DNA of 64,000 nucleotides from Deltaproteobacteria bacterium (GCA_021780755.1 JAJXYF010000022.1:28490-92489); one strand, 5' to 3'; counted from the stretch's first letter, positions 35,641-45,188 are shown. A program made the numbers and translations. The notes: generated from the sequence alone by a model not told the origin.

Positions 35641-36315
35641 TCCTCTAATCCTCCTCGAAATGTTGAGTTCTGTGCCGTCGTTTCGACATCCTTGGTGCTT
35701 ATCAAAGCAAATACAGCGCCAAATTTGTCCTAGCGGATAGGTAGGGGACAAAGCGTTACTCTGCCTATTTACGCAAATATAACTACTTCTAAGAGACAAA
35801 ATTGGTGGAAACTTCAATATGCCAATTCATTGCTCAGTTATTCCGATGAATGATGGGTTTTGGCACTTCCTTTCACTGCCCATCAGGGAGGTTAAAAATA
35901 GTCCGTAATTGGTAAATGATCGGCTAGTAAGTTGATATAGCTAGGCGGGGACGAGCGAAGATTCATGGTGGAAGAAACAGATAACCACTGGGGTCGAAAT
36001 AATGCTATTTCGCTATTAGTTGATGAACCCCGTCTGTTGCAGAACTGCGTCGTTCTGTGCGGCGTGGCCGCATCATCGCGCCTATGTGACAGACTGGTGG
36101 CAATAACTTGCGTTCGTTGCTGGTGAGCTACAGATCTGCCCGCGCCCGCGCGAGAGTGCTTCGCGTTCTCTTACCGAGCGCCGCGGCGGTGGTGGGGCGA
36201 TTAGCCACCCATATGATGCGCCATCACGATCAGATCGTGTTTGTGGCCTGGCTTCGCAAGCGGCCGCATGATCGTGTAGAAATAGGAACGCAGCCGAGGT
36301 GGTGATCGAACTCAG
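35641..36315. other. long intergenic stretch, divergent promoters likely
   Basis: About 675 bases between the divergent secreted-protein gene and nuoA. The first ~400 bases are AT-richer than the surrounding genes. A short open frame at 36108-36305 has no family likeness and looks accidental. No RNA gene was recognised. Confidence 0.4.
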
Positions 36316-36684
36316 ATGAACTACGGATTAGAGACCTGGTTTCCAATCGCGGTAACGCTCGGGCTGGTCGGCCTCGTGGTGGGCACGATGGTGACGATCA
36401 ACCGGCTGATCGGGGCGAAGTCGATCCATACGAAGGTCAAGGGCGAGGCCTTCGAATGCGGTAATCCGCCGAGCGGAACCGCATGGGCGCGCTTTTCTGT
36501 GCGCTTCTACCTGACCGCGCTGCTGTTCCTGGTGTTCGACGTGGAGGTGGTATTCCTCTATCCGTGGGCGGTCGAATTGCGCACGCTCGGGATGTTCGGC
36601 TTCGTCGAGGCGCTGGTCTATATCGGAATATTGGTAGTGGGTCTGATCTACGCCTGGCAACGCGGTGCGCTGGACTGGGATTGA
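36316..36684 (+). CDS. nuoA: NADH-quinone oxidoreductase subunit A
   Basis: A 122-residue three-helix membrane subunit of complex I. Family sequence is clear: KGEAFECGNPPSGTAWARFS with the loop Cys near residue 48, FLVFDVEVVFLYPWA, and the last helix. It normally opens the nuoA-N operon, but no nuoB or other complex I gene follows; the next gene, 160 bases on, is a glycosyltransferase. So this is an orphan or second copy separated from the rest of complex I. Confidence 0.93.
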   Translation: MNYGLETWFPIAVTLGLVGLVVGTMVTINRLIGAKSIHTKVKGEAFECGNPPSGTAWARFSVRFYLTALLFLVFDVEVVFLYPWAVELRTLGMFGFVEALVYIGILVVGLIYAWQRGALDWD

Positions 36685-36844
36685 GCGGCGTCGCGGACGA
36701 ATCGATTTGGCGCGATCGAGTATCGCGGTATCGCGAAGGCTCCCGACCGACACATACATCATTAGGCTCTCCGGGTTTCGTGGGAGTCCGAACGGGCTTT
36801 GCGCCGGTCGGTCCCGCCGATATCATCTGTCGCTGTAGCGATTG

Positions 36845-37993
36845 ATGACGGCCGAAAGCCAAACCACCACGCCCGCGCCGCCGCAGCGCGTCCTGATCAT
36901 CCTGCTGGGCGCGATCGGCGACGTGGTGCGGGCGTTACCGCTGCTCGGGCGAATTCGGCGCGCGTGGCCGCAGGCGCATATCGCGTGGGCGGTCGAGCCC
37001 AAGTCCCAGCCGATCATCGAGGGCCATCCGTGGCTCGATCAGTTGATAGTTTATGATCGCCGTCGTGCGCCGTGGTCGTTTGTGCCGTTTCTGCGCCACG
37101 TGCGCGCGGGCGGCTTCGACCTGGTGGTGGATCTGCAGCGCCATCTGAAGAGCGGAATCATCGGCATGGTTTCGGGCGCGCGCGATCGGATCGGTTTTGC
37201 CGCTGCCAATACCAAGGAATTCAACCATCGCTTTACCACCCGGCAGATCGCGCCGCAGCCGAATATGCGGTTGAAGCTGATGCAGTACCAGGCTTTTGCC
37301 GATGCGCTCGGGGCGCCGCCGGCGCCGATCGAGTTCGGGTTGAGGTTGCCCCCCGAAGAGGACGTGCGCGCGCGTGCGGCGGTGGCGCAAGCGCGCCGCC
37401 CGCTGGTGGGAGTGATCCTCGGCTCGTCGTGGCCGAGCCGGATCTATTTTCCGGAGTCGGTGGCGGCGGTGGTCCGGGAACTCGCGCGGCCCGCCGACGC
37501 GAGTGAGCGGCTGTTTCCGGTGCTGATCGGTGGCCCGGAGGAGGCCGCGATTGGCGACGCCGTGATGCGCAATCTCGACGGCCTGGAGGTGCTCAACCTG
37601 GTCGGGCGGACGCGGTTGCGCGACCTGATCGGGATATTCAGCGAATGTGCGGTGGCCTTTGGGCCGGACTCCGGACCGATGCATATCGCGGCGGCGGTGG
37701 GTTGTCCGGTGGTCTCGTTGTGGGGCGCCACCGCGCCGCGGCGATCCGCGCCGTGGGGCTTTGCCGATCTCGCGCTGCATGGTGAGATCCCGTGCCATCC
37801 GTGTTACCTGCGCGATTGTCCGATCGGGCGCGAGTGTATGCGGCGAATCGCACCGGCCGCAGTGGTCGCGATGGTGCGACGCGCACTTTCGCCGCGTATC
37901 GACAATACGGCCGGCGCCAGCGATGCGTCGCATCCGCCGCTTGGGGGCGACACTGCCACCGCCAGTACAATCGCCACGCCGGAGCGTGCGTGA
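36845..37993 (+). CDS. glycosyltransferase family 9 (heptosyltransferase-like)
   Basis: A 382-residue GT-B enzyme of the ADP-heptose:LPS heptosyltransferase family. The N-terminal LGAIGDVVRALPLL is the acceptor-domain signature; FGPDSGPMHIAAAVGCPVVSLWGAT is the donor-site signature (quoted here in part: FGPDSGPMHIAAA). A Cys-rich stretch (CHPCYLRDCPIGREC) near residue 330 is typical of such enzymes. It likely adds heptose to the LPS inner core. It starts the run of LPS genes; its stop overlaps the next ATG by one base (TGATG). Confidence 0.9.
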   Translation: MTAESQTTTPAPPQRVLIILLGAIGDVVRALPLLGRIRRAWPQAHIAWAVEPKSQPIIEGHPWLDQLIVYDRRRAPWSFVPFLRHVRAGGFDLVVDLQRHLKSGIIGMVSGARDRIGFAAANTKEFNHRFTTRQIAPQPNMRLKLMQYQAFADALGAPPAPIEFGLRLPPEEDVRARAAVAQARRPLVGVILGSSWPSRIYFPESVAAVVRELARPADASERLFPVLIGGPEEAAIGDAVMRNLDGLEVLNLVGRTRLRDLIGIFSECAVAFGPDSGPMHIAAAVGCPVVSLWGATAPRRSAPWGFADLALHGEIPCHPCYLRDCPIGRECMRRIAPAAVVAMVRRALSPRIDNTAGASDASHPPLGGDTATASTIATPERA

Positions 37994-38832
37994 TGGATGC
38001 CGCGGCGCCCGGCGAGATTCTGCGCGAGGGCTGGCAACTCAGGCTCGCCGATGGCGGGCTCACGCCCGAATTGCGGGAGGCGGCAGTGGCGCGTGCGCTC
38101 GCGGCGGCGCGTGGCGAACTCGGTGCGCCTCAGCGCCGCTCGCGTCATGCCAGTACCTGGCAGCTGCGGATCGGCGCAGGCAGGATCGACTTCGAGATCT
38201 TCATCAAGTTGCTGGATGCGCCGCGCGGATTCGACGCGGTCAAGCAACTGGTACGCGGCGGCCGCGCGAGTCACGTGGCGCGGGTTACGCAACGTCTGAG
38301 TGACTCGGGTTTTCTCGCACCGCCGCTGCTGGTTTACGGACGTGAGCACGCGACCGGTCGAGAAATTATCGTGACGCCGCGAGCTAACGGCGACGGCCCG
38401 TTGATGACGCTCAAAGCCTTGGGAACCGGTGCGATCGAACGCAAGCGCGCCGTGCTGCGCGCGCTGGGTGCTGAAATCGCGCGGCTCCATCGATGCGGAT
38501 TCGTGCATGGCGACCTCACGCCATTTAATATTTTCTTCGTGTGGTCCGAGCCGCCGCGTTTCGTTCTGATCGATCACGAAAGGACGCGCAGGGTGGGACC
38601 GATCGGAAGGCGCCGGCGGGTCTTGCGCAACCTGGTGCAGTTGGGGCGTTTCGATTTGCCGGGCGTCGGCAAGACCGATCGCATGCGGATACTCGCGGGC
38701 TATACCGCGAGGCTCGAGCGGCGCGAACGCCGCCGGCTGAGACGACGGGTGAACGCGATGCTGCGGCAGCGGATTGGTCGCGACGGCGTCGCGCGGGTGG
38801 AACCTTTGACTGGCGGCGGGACGCTAGTTTAA
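37993..38832 (+). CDS. lipopolysaccharide kinase (WaaP/Kdo kinase) family protein
   Basis: A 279-residue protein-kinase-like enzyme. The catalytic loop is HGDLTPFNIFF and the metal site is LIDHERTRR, matching the LPS kinase (InaA/KdkA/WaaP) group that phosphorylates Kdo or heptose. Start set by the one-base overlap with the glycosyltransferase stop. The C-terminus is Arg-rich. A second member of the same family lies at 45220-45978, so core phosphorylation may involve two sites. Confidence 0.85.
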   Translation: MDAAAPGEILREGWQLRLADGGLTPELREAAVARALAAARGELGAPQRRSRHASTWQLRIGAGRIDFEIFIKLLDAPRGFDAVKQLVRGGRASHVARVTQRLSDSGFLAPPLLVYGREHATGREIIVTPRANGDGPLMTLKALGTGAIERKRAVLRALGAEIARLHRCGFVHGDLTPFNIFFVWSEPPRFVLIDHERTRRVGPIGRRRRVLRNLVQLGRFDLPGVGKTDRMRILAGYTARLERRERRRLRRRVNAMLRQRIGRDGVARVEPLTGGGTLV

Positions 38833-38850
38833 CCATCAACGGGCGGGGGA

Positions 38851-39549
38851 ATGGCAATGGCTGAGGCGGTGGCGATTTCGGTGGTGATCCCGGCTTACAA
38901 CGAGGTCAAGACGATCGGCGAGGTGATTCGCCGCGTGCTCGATTGCGGTTACGACGCCGAGGTTGTGGTGGTCGATGACGCCTCGTCCGACGGGACCCGC
39001 GAGTTTCTCAAGCAACTGGAGAATCCCAAAGTTCATTGCTTCTTCCACGCGGCGAATCGTGGCAAGGGCGCGGCGTTGCGGCTCGGCTTCGCGGCGGCGA
39101 AAAACGAGTTCGTGATCGTGCAGGACGCCGACCTCGAATACGACCCGCGCGATTTTAGGCTCGTAATGGAGCCCCTGATCGATGGGCGCGCCGACATGGT
39201 CTATGGATCGCGATTCCTCGGCGGTCCCCATCGCGTATTGCTGTTCTGGCATTACGTGGGCAATCGCTTCCTGACGCTGGTCTCCAACCTCTGCAACAAT
39301 GTTAACCTGACCGATATGGAGACCGGGATGAAGGCGTTTCGGCGCGCTAAGCTGGTGGATTTGAAGCTCTCGGCCGACCGCTTTACTTTCGAGCCTGAAA
39401 TCACGGCGAAAGCCGCGCGGGCGCGCTGGCGGATATACGAAGTGCCGATCTCCTACTCGGGGCGCACCTACGAAGAGGGCAAGAAGATCGGATGGCGCGA
39501 CGCGGTGACCGCGATCCTGGCGATCCTCTACTATCGCTTCATGGATTGA
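38851..39549 (+). CDS. glycosyltransferase family 2 (dolichol-phosphate mannosyltransferase-like)
   Basis: A 232-residue GT-A enzyme. VIPAYNEVKTIGEVI, VVVDDASSDGT and the metal-binding DADLEYDPRDF are plain, as is the MVYGSRF segment. No C-terminal membrane helices, so it is of the soluble DPM1-like type that loads a sugar onto a polyprenyl phosphate. It lies 18 bases after the kinase. The sugar it uses is unknown; supplying a lipid-linked donor for LPS or protein modification is the likely role. Confidence 0.9.
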   Translation: MAMAEAVAISVVIPAYNEVKTIGEVIRRVLDCGYDAEVVVVDDASSDGTREFLKQLENPKVHCFFHAANRGKGAALRLGFAAAKNEFVIVQDADLEYDPRDFRLVMEPLIDGRADMVYGSRFLGGPHRVLLFWHYVGNRFLTLVSNLCNNVNLTDMETGMKAFRRAKLVDLKLSADRFTFEPEITAKAARARWRIYEVPISYSGRTYEEGKKIGWRDAVTAILAILYYRFMD

Positions 39550-39582
39550 CCGCGGGTGGGTGAGGCGAGGTCCGGCAACGGC

Positions 39583-40749
39583 ATGAAGCCGGCGGCGGCA
39601 AACGCGCGGCCGCTGAGCATTGCCGGCGTCGATCCGGAGCGCGGCTTTGCCGGCGGCGAGTCGCAGGTGCTCGGCCTGACGCTGGCCCTGATGCGCGCGG
39701 GCCATCGCGCGGACTTGATCTGCGATCCGGCGGGAGCGCTGTGGCCGCGTGCACTCGCGGCGGGAGTGGCGTGCTATCCGCTGCGGATTCGTAATTCGGT
39801 TGATGCGGGGGCGGGGCTGAAGCTGAGGAAATTTCTTGCACACAACCATTACGATGTCGTCCATTTCCATACCGCGCGGGCGCATGCGCTCGCGCCGTTC
39901 GCGCAGGGACGGGCGCGCGCATTGATCGTTACGCGCCGCATGGACTATGCGCCCAATCGGCTGTTCGCGCCGTGGCTGTTCAATCGGGCGGTTGATGGCG
40001 TTGCGGCGATTTCCCCGGCGGTGGCTGACGCGCTGGTGCGATCGGGGGTCACTCGCGATCGTATCGCGATAATTCCCAGCGGCGTCGATTGCGATCGCTT
40101 TCATCCGCCGAGCGCGGCGGAGCGCGCAGCGGCGCGCGGCGCATTGGATCTCGCGGCCGGCCAGATCGCAATCGGGACCGTCGGGATGCTCGAACCGCGC
40201 AAGGGCCAGCGTTATTTGATCGACGCGATGGCGTTGTTGAGCGGGGCCGTTGAAGAAGTGAGTCGCACCACCGCGCCGCTCGCGGAAATGCGGTGCGTCA
40301 TCGGGGGTGGTGGATCGCTAACAGATGAACTGGCGACGCAGATTCGCAAAGCGCGGCTCGGGGACGCGACGCGCATGATGGGCATGATCGACGATCCACG
40401 CACACTATTGTGGGCGTTGGATATATTCGTGCTGCCGTCGCTGCGGGAGGGGCTCGGAGTCGCGGCGCTGGAGGCGATGGCGTGCGGACTGCCGGTGGTC
40501 GCGAGCGCGATCGGCGGGCTGGCGCAGACGGTGGTGGACGGGGTTACGGGAATCCAGGTGCCAGTCGGCGACGCGCGCGCCCTGGCCAACGCGATCGCGC
40601 GCTTGGCGGCGGAACCCGCGTTACGGAATGCGATGGGCGCGGACGGGCGCGCGCGGGTGTGCGAAAATTACGGCATGGACGCGATGGCGCGCGGAACGCT
40701 GGAGCTTTACCGTGCATGCCTGCACAATCGTGCGAGCAGCCGGAGGTAA
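39583..40749 (+). CDS. glycosyltransferase family 4 (GT-B)
   Basis: About 388 residues. N-terminal acceptor domain (GFAGGESQVLGLTLAL) and C-terminal donor motif EGLGVAALEAMACGLPVVAS typical of retaining GT4 enzymes. I start at ATG 39583 (MKPAAANARPL); a GTG at 39556 is possible but lacks a ribosome site. Likely extends the LPS core or an O-chain. yicC follows after seven bases. Confidence 0.88.
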   Translation: MKPAAANARPLSIAGVDPERGFAGGESQVLGLTLALMRAGHRADLICDPAGALWPRALAAGVACYPLRIRNSVDAGAGLKLRKFLAHNHYDVVHFHTARAHALAPFAQGRARALIVTRRMDYAPNRLFAPWLFNRAVDGVAAISPAVADALVRSGVTRDRIAIIPSGVDCDRFHPPSAAERAAARGALDLAAGQIAIGTVGMLEPRKGQRYLIDAMALLSGAVEEVSRTTAPLAEMRCVIGGGGSLTDELATQIRKARLGDATRMMGMIDDPRTLLWALDIFVLPSLREGLGVAALEAMACGLPVVASAIGGLAQTVVDGVTGIQVPVGDARALANAIARLAAEPALRNAMGADGRARVCENYGMDAMARGTLELYRACLHNRASSRR

Positions 40750-40756
40750 CGATGCA

Positions 40757-41632
40757 ATGCGGAGTATGACGGGCTTCGGACGAATTCAATTGGAGCGCGG
40801 CGGTATCCAGGTCGTCGCGGAAGTGCGATCGCTCAATCAGCGATTTTTCGAACTGAAGCTCAATCTGCCGCGTGGCTGGGGCGAACAGGAAGGCGAGATT
40901 CGCAAGATCGTGCAGTCGGCGGTCGAGCGCGGGCGGGTGGAGGCTTTTGTCCGGTGCGTCGCGTTGAAGCCGCCGCGCGCGCGGCTGCGCGTCAACGACG
41001 ACCTGGCGGCGAGCTACGTCAATGAGTTGCGGCGGCTGGGTAAACGGCTCGAGCTGGACGGCAAGCTGGGGCTCGAAGCGATTTTGCAGCGGCCCGAGAT
41101 TTTCCAGGTAATCGAGGAGGAGAGCGACACCAAAGCGGGGGTGGAGGTCGCTTTGCAGGCGATGAAGCGCGCGGTCAAGTTGCTCGACACCGAGCGCCGG
41201 CGCGAAGGCGCGGCCTTGCGGCGCGACTTCGAGGCGCGGCTCAAGCACATCGGTGACGGCGTGCCGCGGATCGAAAAGCTTGCGGCGCAGTCGCGCACGG
41301 CGATTCACGCCAACTTCGTAACGCGAGTTCGCGAGTTGCTCGGCGATTTGCCGGTGAACGAAAAACGGCTGTACGAGGAGGCCTCGAACGCCGCTCAGCA
41401 TGGCGATATCACGGAGGAATTGACGCGTCTGCGGGTGCATCTGAAGGCGATGCGCGCGCTGATAAATCGCGATGGACCGGTCGGCAAATCGGTCGAGTTC
41501 CTGCTGCAGGAGATCAATCGCGAAGTGAATACGATGGGCGCGAAGTCGCAGAATGCGGCGCTCTCGCAAATCACGATCGAGATGAAGGGCGAGGTCGAGA
41601 AGATGCGCGAGCAGGTGCAGAACGTCGAATAG
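40757..41632 (+). CDS. yicC: YicC family endoribonuclease-like protein
   Basis: A 291-residue protein with the family start MRSMTGFGRIQL and SLNQRFFELKLNLPRG, and the C-terminal block KSVEFLLQEINREVNTMGAKS (in part). YicC-type proteins were recently linked to RNA decay; they lie upstream of gmk in many genomes, as here. Start chosen at 40757 behind GGAGG. Confidence 0.93.
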   Translation: MRSMTGFGRIQLERGGIQVVAEVRSLNQRFFELKLNLPRGWGEQEGEIRKIVQSAVERGRVEAFVRCVALKPPRARLRVNDDLAASYVNELRRLGKRLELDGKLGLEAILQRPEIFQVIEEESDTKAGVEVALQAMKRAVKLLDTERRREGAALRRDFEARLKHIGDGVPRIEKLAAQSRTAIHANFVTRVRELLGDLPVNEKRLYEEASNAAQHGDITEELTRLRVHLKAMRALINRDGPVGKSVEFLLQEINREVNTMGAKSQNAALSQITIEMKGEVEKMREQVQNVE

Positions 41633-41652
41633 GCGCTGGGTTAAAACGTTAT

Positions 41653-41682
41653 TTGCAAACCGGCGAAAGCTATATAATCTAG
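41653..41682 (+). promoter_or_regulatory. candidate promoter for gmk-relA, possibly leaderless
   Basis: A perfect -10 box TATAAT at 41673-41678 ends only four bases before the gmk ATG, and no Shine-Dalgarno is present. Upstream are TTATTTG/TTGCAA as weak -35 candidates. If used, the transcript would begin at or near the start codon. Confidence 0.45.
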
Positions 41683-42309
41683 ATGATGGAATCGGATCGG
41701 CGTCCCCGGCGCGGCATTATTTTTATCCTTTCGGCGCCCTCGGGGGCGGGCAAAACAACTATTTCGCGCGCCGCGCTCAAGGCGATCGAGGGGTTGGATG
41801 CGTCGATCTCGCTGACGACGCGCGTACCGCGGGAGAATGAAGCCGAGGGACTCGATTATCACTTCGTGAATGACGAGGAATTCAATCGCAGGCTCAGCGG
41901 CGACGAGCTGGCGGAATGGGCGCGGGTCTTCGACGCGAGTTACGGCACACCGCGCGAGCCGCTCGAAAATGCGGTGGCGGCGGGCCGCGACATCCTGCTC
42001 GATATCGACATCCAGGGCGCGCGCCAGATTCGCGCGCATTACGCCGCCGACGCGGTAACGATTTTCGTGCTGCCGCCGAGCTTCGATGAACTCGAAGGGC
42101 GTCTGCGCCGGCGCGGTACCGAGGACGACGCGGCGATCGCGCGGCGCCTCAAGCGCGCGCAGGAGGAGGCTTCGGCCTATCCGGAGTACGACTACCTGAT
42201 TATCAACGCCGAAGTGCGCGACTCGATCGAGCGGCTCAAGGCGATTGTCAACGCCGAAAGGCTCAAAGTCGGGCGGCTGCGCGCGGAGTTCGCGCCGTGG
42301 ACAATCTAG
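41683..42309 (+). CDS. gmk: guanylate kinase
   Basis: A 208-residue P-loop kinase phosphorylating GMP to GDP. LSAPSGAGKTT is the P-loop; LTTRVPRENEAEGLDYHFV is the GMP site (quoted in part), and DIDIQGARQIR follows. Two ATGs, 41683 and 41686, are possible. No ribosome site is seen, but a TATAAT lies right before. The 3' end overlaps relA by 13 bases, so rpoZ, often found between them, is absent here. Confidence 0.96.
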   Translation: MMESDRRPRRGIIFILSAPSGAGKTTISRAALKAIEGLDASISLTTRVPRENEAEGLDYHFVNDEEFNRRLSGDELAEWARVFDASYGTPREPLENAVAAGRDILLDIDIQGARQIRAHYAADAVTIFVLPPSFDELEGRLRRRGTEDDAAIARRLKRAQEEASAYPEYDYLIINAEVRDSIERLKAIVNAERLKVGRLRAEFAPWTI

Positions 42310-44534
42310 CCGTCGCCGATCATCCCGGCCAGCTCGACGAGCTGGTAGCGCGGATTCAATCCTACATTCCGCAGGCCGATACCGCGTTGATTCGCCGCGC
42401 CTATGATTACTCCGCGCGGATGCATGGCGAGCAGAAGCGCAAGTCGGGCGAGCCCTACGTAATCCATCCGCTGAACGTCGCTTTGATCATCGCGCAGTTG
42501 CGCCTCGACCTGCCGTCGGTGGTGACCGGGCTGCTGCACGACGTGATCGAGGACACCGGCGCCTCGCTCGACGAACTCCAGGGGCTCTTCGGCGAGGAGG
42601 TCGCGCGGCTGGTTGACGGCATGACCAAGGTCTCGAAGATCACGTTTTCGAGCCGCGAGGAGAAGCAGGCGGAAAATTTCCGCAAGATGATCATCGCGAT
42701 GGCGCATGACATCCGGGTGGTGCTGATCAAGCTTGCCGATCGGCTGCACAACATGCGCACGCTGGATCATCTGCCGCCCGATCGGCAGGAGGAGATTTCG
42801 CGCGAGACGCTGGAGATTTACGCGCCGATCGCGCATCGGCTGGGAATCTACTGGCTCAAGTCCGAGCTTGAGGACTTCGCTTTTCGCTATCTCAATCCCT
42901 CCGCGTACGCGATGCTGAAGGCCGACGTCGCCAAGACCCGGGCCGAGCGCGAGGATTACATCCGCTCGGTGATCGAGATCCTCTCGCGGCGGCTGAAGGA
43001 ATCGGGCGTGGAGGCGGAGGTGACCGGCCGCCCGAAGCATTTCTTTTCGATTCACAGCAAGATGCAGCAGGAGGAGCTGAACTTCGATCAGATTTATGAT
43101 CTCGTGGCCTTTCGCATAATCGTGCCGACGCTGCGCGAATGCTACGAGGCGCTGGGCGTGGTGCATGCGAACTGGAAGCCGATCCCCGGCCGCTTCAAGG
43201 ATTATATCGCGCTGCCCAAGGTCAACATGTACCAGTCGCTGCATTCGACGGTGATCGGGCCGCGCGGGCAGCGGATGGAAGTGCAGATTCGCACGCGCGA
43301 GATGCACGCGGTCGCGGAACTCGGAATCGCGGCGCATTGGAGTTACAAAGAGGGCGCCGGTCCTGCGCAATCGCGCGACACCGAGCGCTTCGCGTGGCTG
43401 CGGCGGCTGATCGAATGGCAGCAGAACCTCAAGGACCCGCAGGAATTTCTTTCGACGGTCAAGGACGACCTTTTTGCCGAAGAGGTTTTCGTCTTCACGC
43501 CCAAAGGCGACTTGCTGGACTTTCCGCAGGGCGCGACCGTTATCGATTTCGCCTATCGAATCCATTCGCAGGTCGGGCAACATCTGGCGGGCGCGAGGGT
43601 CAACGGGCGCATGGTGCCGCTGCGCTACCGGCTGAAGTCCGGTGACACCGTGGAAGTGACCACCGCCGAGCGCCAGACGCCGGGCAAGGATTGGGCGAAC
43701 CACGTAATCACGGCACGCGCCAAGAGCAGAATTCGCCAGTGGCTGCGCCAGCAACAGTCGGAGCGCTCGCTGGAGTTGGGTGTATCGCTGATCGATCGCG
43801 AACTTGAACCGCTTGGTCTGAGCGTCGCGCAACTGCGCGGCAAGGGACGCTTCGAGCCTGCGCTCAAGGAATTTTCGCATCGCGACGACGACAGCCTGAT
43901 CGCGGCGGTCGGCTACGGAATCGTGACGGTGGCGCAGGTGCTCGGCAAAGTGCTGACGCCCGACGAACTGAAGCTCTACCGCGGCGAAAGGCCCGCTACG
44001 CTAACGCCCCCGGCCCACTCCGAGAAAGATCAACGCGCGGTTAAGGAGCAGCGGCGCGCGATTGGCAATGCGGTGATCGTTTCGGGCGTGGGCGACATGC
44101 TGGTGCGTTTCGCGCGATGCTGCAATCCGCTGCCGGGCGAGGCGATTACCGGATTCATCACGCGCGGACGCGGCGTAACGGTCCATCTGGCCGGTTGTCC
44201 GCATGCGTTGGCGACCGATCCGCAGCGGCGCGTGCCGGTGGTGTGGAAGGCGGGCGACGAAACTCCGCGGCCGATCCGCCTCGAGGTGTTATGCGTGGAT
44301 CAGCCGGGGTTGCTCGCGGCGATGTCGAAGGCGATCGCGGCGGCGGGCGTGAATATTTCGACGGCCGAAGTGAAGACCACCGGCAACGACGGGCGCGCGC
44401 TGTCGTTGTTCGAGCTCAAAGTTACCAACGCCGCACAACTCAACAATCTGATGCATTCGATCGCCGCGATCGACGGTGTGATGAGAGTTTCGCGCCTGGG
44501 CCAGCATAACGGCGCCAACCACCATCGGGTGTGA
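42297..44534 (+). CDS. relA: bifunctional (p)ppGpp synthetase/hydrolase (RelA/SpoT, Rsh)
   Basis: A 745-residue Rsh protein starting at GTG 42297, behind GGAG and inside the gmk end. An HD hydrolase domain has H81-D82 in LLHDVIEDT and an HPLNVA segment, so hydrolysis is likely intact; the synthetase domain shows FFSIHSKM, YDLVAFRIIV and MYQSLHSTVIGP. A TGS domain (VFVFTPKGDLLDFP) starts near residue 399, and a C-terminal ACT domain spans ~665-740. As the only long Rsh in view it probably both makes and breaks the alarmone. Confidence 0.96.
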   Translation: MDNLAVADHPGQLDELVARIQSYIPQADTALIRRAYDYSARMHGEQKRKSGEPYVIHPLNVALIIAQLRLDLPSVVTGLLHDVIEDTGASLDELQGLFGEEVARLVDGMTKVSKITFSSREEKQAENFRKMIIAMAHDIRVVLIKLADRLHNMRTLDHLPPDRQEEISRETLEIYAPIAHRLGIYWLKSELEDFAFRYLNPSAYAMLKADVAKTRAEREDYIRSVIEILSRRLKESGVEAEVTGRPKHFFSIHSKMQQEELNFDQIYDLVAFRIIVPTLRECYEALGVVHANWKPIPGRFKDYIALPKVNMYQSLHSTVIGPRGQRMEVQIRTREMHAVAELGIAAHWSYKEGAGPAQSRDTERFAWLRRLIEWQQNLKDPQEFLSTVKDDLFAEEVFVFTPKGDLLDFPQGATVIDFAYRIHSQVGQHLAGARVNGRMVPLRYRLKSGDTVEVTTAERQTPGKDWANHVITARAKSRIRQWLRQQQSERSLELGVSLIDRELEPLGLSVAQLRGKGRFEPALKEFSHRDDDSLIAAVGYGIVTVAQVLGKVLTPDELKLYRGERPATLTPPAHSEKDQRAVKEQRRAIGNAVIVSGVGDMLVRFARCCNPLPGEAITGFITRGRGVTVHLAGCPHALATDPQRRVPVVWKAGDETPRPIRLEVLCVDQPGLLAAMSKAIAAAGVNISTAEVKTTGNDGRALSLFELKVTNAAQLNNLMHSIAAIDGVMRVSRLGQHNGANHHRV

Positions 44535-44589
44535 GCGTCCGTGGCGGGCGGTATCGCCGGTTGATTCACTAGTGAGGAAGTGGGCGTTG

Positions 44590-44970
44590 ATGATGAAGAA
44601 GGCGGTCGAGACTCACGCGGCGCCGTCGGCGATTGGTCCTTATTCGCAGGCGGTCGCGATCGGTGACCTGGTCTTCTGCTCGGGACAAATCGGGCTCGAT
44701 CCGGTATCGGGTACGATGGTCGAGGGCGGTATCGAGGCCGAAACGCGCCGGGTGCTCGATAATCTACGCGAGGTCCTGGCCGGTGCGGGGCTTAGGCTGA
44801 CCGACGTTGTGAAGACGACCGTGTTCCTGGTTAGCCTCGCGGATTTTGAAACTGTCAATCGAATTTACGGGGAGCATTTCAGTGCACCCTATCCGGCGCG
44901 CTCGACCGTGCAGGTAGCGGCACTGCCGCGCCATGCGCGGGTCGAGATCGAAGTTATTGCGCATCGCTGA
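44590..44970 (+). CDS. ridA: RidA family reactive intermediate deaminase
   Basis: A 126-residue Rid protein that hydrolyses enamine/imine intermediates of PLP enzymes. Family signatures: SAIGPYSQAV, FCSGQIGLDP and the C-terminal ARSTVQVAALPRHARVEIEVIA (in part) with the conserved Arg. Start at ATG 44590 (or 44593) behind GAGGAAG. It follows relA after 55 bases, an order seen in other proteobacteria. Confidence 0.93.
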   Translation: MMKKAVETHAAPSAIGPYSQAVAIGDLVFCSGQIGLDPVSGTMVEGGIEAETRRVLDNLREVLAGAGLRLTDVVKTTVFLVSLADFETVNRIYGEHFSAPYPARSTVQVAALPRHARVEIEVIAHR

Positions 44971-44987
44971 GACGCGCGCGGCATGCA

Positions 44988-45188
44988 CTAAATTTCGTTG
45001 GCCTGTTGGTCACACTTTGCGCATTCGAACTCGACGCCGATACGTGATTGGCGCCCCGCCGGCGTGATGACCCAGGGGCGCGTCTGAAAGGGTGGCTGAT
45101 GGCGTACGTGCTGGGTGTGCCCGCATTCCAGATCGGCGACCCAATCGTTCCTCTCGTCCTGATGGAATCCGGTGATTTTGCGCTTCAT
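44988..45188 (-). CDS. DUF3565 domain protein
   Basis: A 66-residue protein starting at the ATG at 45188. It contains KITGFHQDERNDWVADLECGHTQHVRH and a C-terminal C-x2-C (ECAKCDQ), the small DUF3565 family (motif quoted in parts: FHQDERNDW, LECGHTQHVRH). The Cys/His residues suggest one metal site. Function unknown. It is the last gene of the minus-strand envelope block, 31 bases after the kinase gene and converging on ridA. Confidence 0.8.
   Translation of the reverse strand: MKRKITGFHQDERNDWVADLECGHTQHVRHQPPFQTRPWVITPAGRQSRIGVEFECAKCDQQANEI

Noticed and set aside
36108..36305. 65-residue frame before nuoA
   Set aside because: No ribosome site, Arg-rich shadow-like composition and no family pattern.
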